From Chitinophaga pinensis (GTDB lineage Bacteria > Bacteroidota > Bacteroidia > NS11-12g > UBA9320), in the NCBI GenBank assembly GCA_945890595.1, contig CAMDCQ010000076.1, forward strand, positions 1 through 10,147: 10,147 bases of DNA, in the 5' to 3' direction. The position numbers and the translations under genes are program-made. This document shows, piece after piece, positions 6,101-10,147 of this stretch. Position 1 is the first letter of the stretch, and each line of letters begins with the position of its first letter. The notes under the pieces are model-generated. The model worked only from the letters and a program-made list of their open reading frames with translations. It was not told the DNA's origin and ran no database searches.

Positions 6101-9100
6101 ATGTCGTCAAAGGCCAACGCCACTATATATCAACAATACAAGCAATTGGACATACCCAGTACAGAAAAAAATGTACTCGCGTATTGGAAAAATAATAATG
6201 TATTCGAAAAAAGTGTTTCGAACCGAGAAGGTAAAGACACCTACGTTTTTTATGAAGGTCCTCCTTCTGCTAACGGTATGCCTGGCATACATCACGTTAT
6301 CAGTCGATCGCTAAAGGATGTTTTTTGCAGATACAAAACGTTAAAAGGATTTAAAGTAGAGCGCAAGGCGGGGTGGGATACGCATGGTTTGCCCATAGAG
6401 CTACAAGTAGAAAAGAAACTGGGTATAACCAAAGAAGATATTGGCACTAAAATAAGCGTAGAAGATTACAACGCGGCATGCCGAGCAGACGTCTTACAGT
6501 TTAAGGATATTTGGGATGACCTGACCGAAAAAATAGGGTATTGGGTAGATCTAGATAATCCTTATATCACTTACGAAAATGAGTATATTGAGTCTGTATG
6601 GAACTTATTACAGCGATTACATCAAAAAGGATTTTTATATAAAGGACATACCATACAGCCCTTCTCTCCTGCTGCAGGTACTGGTCTTAGCTCACATGAG
6701 CTCAACCAACCAGGCACCTACAAAGACGTAAAAGACACCACTGTTGTGGCTCAATTTCAAATGAGTACCCCTGCCAGCATGGGATTAGATCTTAATTGGG
6801 GAAACACTTATTTCATTGCATGGACAACCACACCATGGACTTTGCCTAGTAACACGGCGTTAGGCGTAGGTCCTAAAATTGATTATTCCGTAGTTAAAAC
6901 GTACAATCAGTACAAGTTTGAAAAAATAACGGTTATTCTAGCCACCAAGCTACTTTCAAAATATTTTTCTGATAAAAATAGTGAACTTAACCTCGCAGAT
7001 TATGTTGTAGGCGAAAAGCAAATTCCCTTTGAAATTGTTAAGGAACTAAAAGGCAGTGAGCTGGTTGGATTGAAATACGAGCAGCTAATGCCCTACCATC
7101 AGCCAGAAGATGGAAGAGCCTTTGAAGTAATCGGCGCTAATTTTGTGACCACAGAAGATGGAACTGGTATAGTGCACCTTGCTCCTAGTTTTGGTAGTGA
7201 CGATTATATCGCTGCTAAGCAAAATGGCATAGGTTCATTGACGCTTGTAGACAAAACCGGAAAATTTGTGGCTGGTATGGAAGAATTCTCAGGCTTGTAT
7301 GTTAAAAATTACAAAGACGAAGATGAATCTGCAGATGGATATATGAGTGCCGATGTTAAAATTGCCATTAAGCTTAAAACAGACAATAAAGCGTTTAAAG
7401 TAGAAAAATATGAGCATAGCTATCCACATTGTTGGCGAACGGATAAGCCAATACTCTACTACCCTTTAGAAAGCTGGTTTATTAAAACTACTGCCGTAAA
7501 AGAACGACTCATAGAACTGAATAAGACCATCAACTGGAAACCTGCAAGCACAGGAGAAGGTAGATTTGGAAATTGGCTTGAAAATCTGGTAGATTGGAAC
7601 TTAAGCAGAAGCCGCTATTGGGGAACCCCATTACCTATTTGGCGCACTGCCGATGGGGAAGAAGAGATTTGTATAGGCTCCATAGAACAATTAAGAACCG
7701 AGGTTGAAAAAGCTGTAGATGCTGGTTTTATGTCGAGCAATACCATTACTCCTGAATTCGATTTGCATAGACCGTTTATTGATGACGTGATACTGGTTTC
7801 TATAACGGGTAAGCCGATGCAACGCGAAACAGACCTTATTGACGTATGGTTTGATTCTGGGGCAATGCCATACGCACAATTACATTATCCGTTTGAAAAC
7901 AAGGAAAAAGTGGATGACAGAACCAATTACCCAGCTGATTTTATTGCCGAAGGCGTAGATCAAACACGTGGATGGTTCTTTACCCTGCACGCCATATCTG
8001 TGATGCTAAATGACTCCGTTGCCTTTAAAAACGTAATGGCTAACGGACTTGTGTTAGACAAAAACGGGAATAAGATGTCTAAGCGATTAGGCAATACCGT
8101 AGATCCGTTTAAAGCAGTAGAAAATTACGGTGCTGATGTAATCCGTTGGTACATGCTGAGTAATTCTGCACCTTGGGATAATTTAAAATTTGACATAGAA
8201 GGTCTAACAGAAACGCAGCGTAAGTTTTTTGGCACCCTGCATAATACCTACGGATTCTATGCTTTATATGCCAATATAGACGGCTTTACGAATAAAGATG
8301 CGGAAGTTCCGTTGCCAGAAAGACAAGAATTAGACCGCTGGATATTATCCAAGTTGAATTCATTAATACAAGTTGTTTCAGACGCTATGGATGACTATGA
8401 GCCTACCAAAGCAACTCGTGCAATTCAAAATTTTGTAATTGATGATGTGAGTAATTGGTATGTTAGGCTTAATCGTCGCCGTTTTTGGAAAGGAGAGCTA
8501 AGCAAAGACAAAATAGCTGCTTACCAAACATTGCATACCTGTTTAACCAGCATCGCTAAGCTCATGTGTAGCTTTAGTCCTTTTTATGCTGATAATATGT
8601 ATCAAGATTTGATGTTTACGGATGAGTCTGTGCACCTACAAGATTTTCCAGTTGCAGATAAGACACTGATAAATGAAGAATTAGAAAAACAAATCGAAAT
8701 ATCTCAGCGTATCACTTCACTCATATTACGTATTCGAAAATTAGAAGGTATCAAAGTACGTCAACCACTTAGTAAAGCGATTATACCCGCTTTAAGTGAT
8801 GAGTTTGCAGAGAATCTTAAAAAAGTACAAGAGGTAATCAAGTCTGAGGTAAACATCAAGGAAATTGAGATTATAGATAAGAATTCTAGTATTATCAAGA
8901 AATCGTGTAAAGCCAACTTTAAGATTTTAGGCGCTAAAGTAGGAAAAGATATGAAGACTGTCGCTGATCAAATAGCGCACTTTGATAATGACATTATCAG
9001 CAAACTTGAAAACGGTTTATCTATAACTATCCATGCAAATGGCCAAGAATATGTGCTAACTTCGGAAGACATTGAGATAAAAACCGCAGATATTCCTGGA

Positions 9101-9415
9101 TGGCAAATCATGTCAGATGCCAACTATACTGTTGCTTTAGATCTTGAATTAACAGAGGAGCTTAAGACAGAAGGTATTGCTCGAGAGTTGATTAACAAAA
9201 TACAAAATCTACGAAAAGACAAAGATTTTGAGGTAACTGATAAGATAAAAGTAAGTGTAGAACATCACGCTTATATCCAAAATGCATTGAATTCCTATAA
9301 TGAATATATTTGCGGAGAAATATTAGCTGAAGAATTAGTGTCAGCTGATGTATTGACTGGCACTGACACCATAGATATCGACACACATATTCTTAAAATA
9401 CAATTATCTAAATAA
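6101..9415 (+). CDS. ileS: Isoleucyl-tRNA synthetase, type 2, with GIHH signature
   Basis: This class I synthetase charges tRNA(Ile) with isoleucine and edits mischarged valine. The Rossmann domain opens with YEGPPSANGMPGIHH (51-65), where the HIGH motif reads GIHH, then GWDTHGLPIE (91-100). The CP1 editing domain spans about 200-440, with WTTTPWTLPSN (241-251) and GTGIVHLAPSFGSDD (354-368), including the conserved acidic pair 367-368. VWFDSG (582-587), GVDQTRGWFF (618-627) and KMSKR (658-662) complete the active site. The anticodon-binding helices occupy about 740-900. The C-terminus contains GAKVGKDMKTV (944-954), seen in the longer, eukaryote-like type 2 enzymes, and lacks the zinc-binding cysteines of the bacterial type 1 C-terminus. 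At 1104 residues the length fits type 2. The ATG is the first after an in-frame TAA at 6089-6091. The next gene follows after 7 bases. Confidence 0.97.
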   Translation: MSSKANATIYQQYKQLDIPSTEKNVLAYWKNNNVFEKSVSNREGKDTYVFYEGPPSANGMPGIHHVISRSLKDVFCRYKTLKGFKVERKAGWDTHGLPIELQVEKKLGITKEDIGTKISVEDYNAACRADVLQFKDIWDDLTEKIGYWVDLDNPYITYENEYIESVWNLLQRLHQKGFLYKGHTIQPFSPAAGTGLSSHELNQPGTYKDVKDTTVVAQFQMSTPASMGLDLNWGNTYFIAWTTTPWTLPSNTALGVGPKIDYSVVKTYNQYKFEKITVILATKLLSKYFSDKNSELNLADYVVGEKQIPFEIVKELKGSELVGLKYEQLMPYHQPEDGRAFEVIGANFVTTEDGTGIVHLAPSFGSDDYIAAKQNGIGSLTLVDKTGKFVAGMEEFSGLYVKNYKDEDESADGYMSADVKIAIKLKTDNKAFKVEKYEHSYPHCWRTDKPILYYPLESWFIKTTAVKERLIELNKTINWKPASTGEGRFGNWLENLVDWNLSRSRYWGTPLPIWRTADGEEEICIGSIEQLRTEVEKAVDAGFMSSNTITPEFDLHRPFIDDVILVSITGKPMQRETDLIDVWFDSGAMPYAQLHYPFENKEKVDDRTNYPADFIAEGVDQTRGWFFTLHAISVMLNDSVAFKNVMANGLVLDKNGNKMSKRLGNTVDPFKAVENYGADVIRWYMLSNSAPWDNLKFDIEGLTETQRKFFGTLHNTYGFYALYANIDGFTNKDAEVPLPERQELDRWILSKLNSLIQVVSDAMDDYEPTKATRAIQNFVIDDVSNWYVRLNRRRFWKGELSKDKIAAYQTLHTCLTSIAKLMCSFSPFYADNMYQDLMFTDESVHLQDFPVADKTLINEELEKQIEISQRITSLILRIRKLEGIKVRQPLSKAIIPALSDEFAENLKKVQEVIKSEVNIKEIEIIDKNSSIIKKSCKANFKILGAKVGKDMKTVADQIAHFDNDIISKLENGLSITIHANGQEYVLTSEDIEIKTADIPGWQIMSDANYTVALDLELTEELKTEGIARELINKIQNLRKDKDFEVTDKIKVSVEHHAYIQNALNSYNEYICGEILAEELVSADVLTGTDTIDIDTHILKIQLSK

Positions 9416-9422
9416 GTAAAAG

Positions 9423-9803
9423 ATGGAAGAAACACAACGATACAGCGACGCAGACTTAGTAGAGTTTAAAGATATAATTCAACAGAAACTAGACAGCGCC
9501 AAGAGCGAATTAAAATATCTATTAAACCAGATAAAGCATGAGAATGAAAACGGTACGGACGATACCGCAAGCGCTTACGTGGCCATAGACGATGGTAGTG
9601 CCTCGCAACAAAAAGAAAGTGTTGGTCAACTCGCAGCGAGACAACGAAAGTTTATTGACAATTTAGAAATGGCCTTAGTGCGAATTGGAAATAAAACGTA
9701 CGGTATTTGTAAGGTTACCGGCAATTTAATATCAAAAGAACGTTTGAGAGCTGTTCCACACACTACTCAAAGCATAGAAGCAAAGAAAAATCAATACAAA
9801 TAA
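9423..9803 (+). CDS. DksA/TraR-family protein with degenerate zinc finger
   Basis: This 126-residue cytoplasmic protein has the DksA/TraR plan: a long helix (about 9-42), a turn with acidic residues (GTDDTAS, 44-50), a second helix (about 62-88) and a C-terminal knob, IGNKTYGICKVTGNLISKERLRAVP (88-112). DksA itself places a coiled-coil tip in the RNA polymerase secondary channel; Asp47-Thr48-Ala49 loosely resembles the DksA tip Asp-x-Ala. Only one cysteine (Cys96) exists in the whole protein, so the four-cysteine zinc site is lost, while 'YGIC.VTG..I..ERL.A.P' keeps the shape of the finger. Similar single-cysteine proteins are common next to ileS and lspA in Bacteroidota. Family membership is clear; an effect on transcription is inference. 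It sits 7 bases after ileS and 8 bases before lspA, in one operon. Confidence 0.85.
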   Translation: MEETQRYSDADLVEFKDIIQQKLDSAKSELKYLLNQIKHENENGTDDTASAYVAIDDGSASQQKESVGQLAARQRKFIDNLEMALVRIGNKTYGICKVTGNLISKERLRAVPHTTQSIEAKKNQYK

Positions 9804-9811
9804 TCATCCCC

Positions 9812-10147
9812 TTGCAGGAAAGTATAGAACTTAGAAAAAAGCAGATAGTCCTAGTTGCTATTACTGTTTTCATCGTATTATTATTAGATCAGTGGTTAAA
9901 AATCCACATCAAAACCAATTTCACTTTAGGTGAAAGTAAAATGATTTTTAACAATTGGTTTGAGCTTCACTTTACCGAAAACCCAGGTATGGCTTTTGGT
10001 TTAACCTTAGGAGGGAAATGGGGTAAGATCTTGTTAACTGTTTTTAGAATTATTGCATCAGGTATTATTGTGTACTACATTTCTAGTTTGATTAAAGAAG
10101 GTGCTAAGACGATGATGATCTTATTAGTGTCACTCATACTTGCAGGC
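9812..10147 (+). CDS. lspA: Lipoprotein signal peptidase (signal peptidase II), N-terminal part
   Basis: LspA is the inner-membrane aspartic protease that cleaves prolipoproteins after lipidation. The window holds 112 codons and ends mid-gene. TM1 (about 11-27) runs into the conserved DQWLK (26-30). The periplasmic part contains FTENPGMAFGL (54-64), equivalent to the family's N-x-G-x-A-F motif. TM2 is about 70-92, and TM3 begins near 101 and ends at LILAG, just before the expected GN-x-x-DR motif. Both catalytic aspartates therefore lie beyond the edge and cannot be checked. The start is TTG, 8 bases after the upstream stop; no ATG occurs before the first membrane segment, since the first in-frame ATG is codon 44. 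It is probably co-transcribed with ileS and the DksA-like gene. Confidence 0.9.
   Translation, partial: MQESIELRKKQIVLVAITVFIVLLLDQWLKIHIKTNFTLGESKMIFNNWFELHFTENPGMAFGLTLGGKWGKILLTVFRIIASGIIVYYISSLIKEGAKTMMILLVSLILAG

Noticed and set aside
1..10147. Mobile element, phage, CRISPR, toxin-antitoxin or defence island
   Set aside because: All genes are intact or edge-cut housekeeping types in tight operons. I saw no transposase, integrase, spaced repeats, attachment sites or change in base composition.

Overview
The window looks like a chromosomal housekeeping region from a member of the Bacteroidota, most likely Flavobacteriales or a close relative. Four things point that way. Two gene starts carry the Bacteroidota-type -7 box TAnnTTTG with very short leaders. 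Shine-Dalgarno sequences are largely absent. The signal peptidase I has the enlarged form seen in this phylum. The run ileS - dksA/traR-like gene - lspA is a familiar Bacteroidota arrangement. The DNA is AT-rich, and I see no abrupt change in composition, insertion sequence, tRNA, rRNA or CRISPR array. The species cannot be named from the sequence.

Layout. Positions 1-233 (minus strand) hold the N-terminus of a probable endolytic transglycosylase MltG, cut by the window edge and divergent from everything else. After a 158-base divergent gap comes a plus-strand cluster: dapB (lysine/diaminopimelate synthesis), lepB (signal peptidase I) and fmt (initiator-tRNA formylation). dapB and lepB are 15 bases apart; lepB and fmt overlap by one base (TAGTG). 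A 115-base gap with a clear promoter leads to a two-domain RND/MMPL membrane transporter that appears to be its own transcription unit. A 129-base gap with a 10-bp inverted repeat and a second TAnnTTTG promoter leads to ileS, a small DksA/TraR-like protein and lspA (signal peptidase II), the last cut by the right edge.

The genes are linked by growth: cell-wall precursor and glycan-strand processing (dapB, mltG), translation start and tRNA charging (fmt, ileS), and processing of secreted proteins and lipoproteins (lepB, lspA). Only the RND-type exporter has no evident role. I found no new multi-gene system. The observations most worth following are the swapped GIHH signature in IleRS (a pattern tied to mupirocin hyper-resistance), a palindrome overlapping the transporter promoter, a DksA-like protein with only one cysteine, the absence of the arylomycin-resistance proline in LepB, and three non-ATG starts among seven genes.
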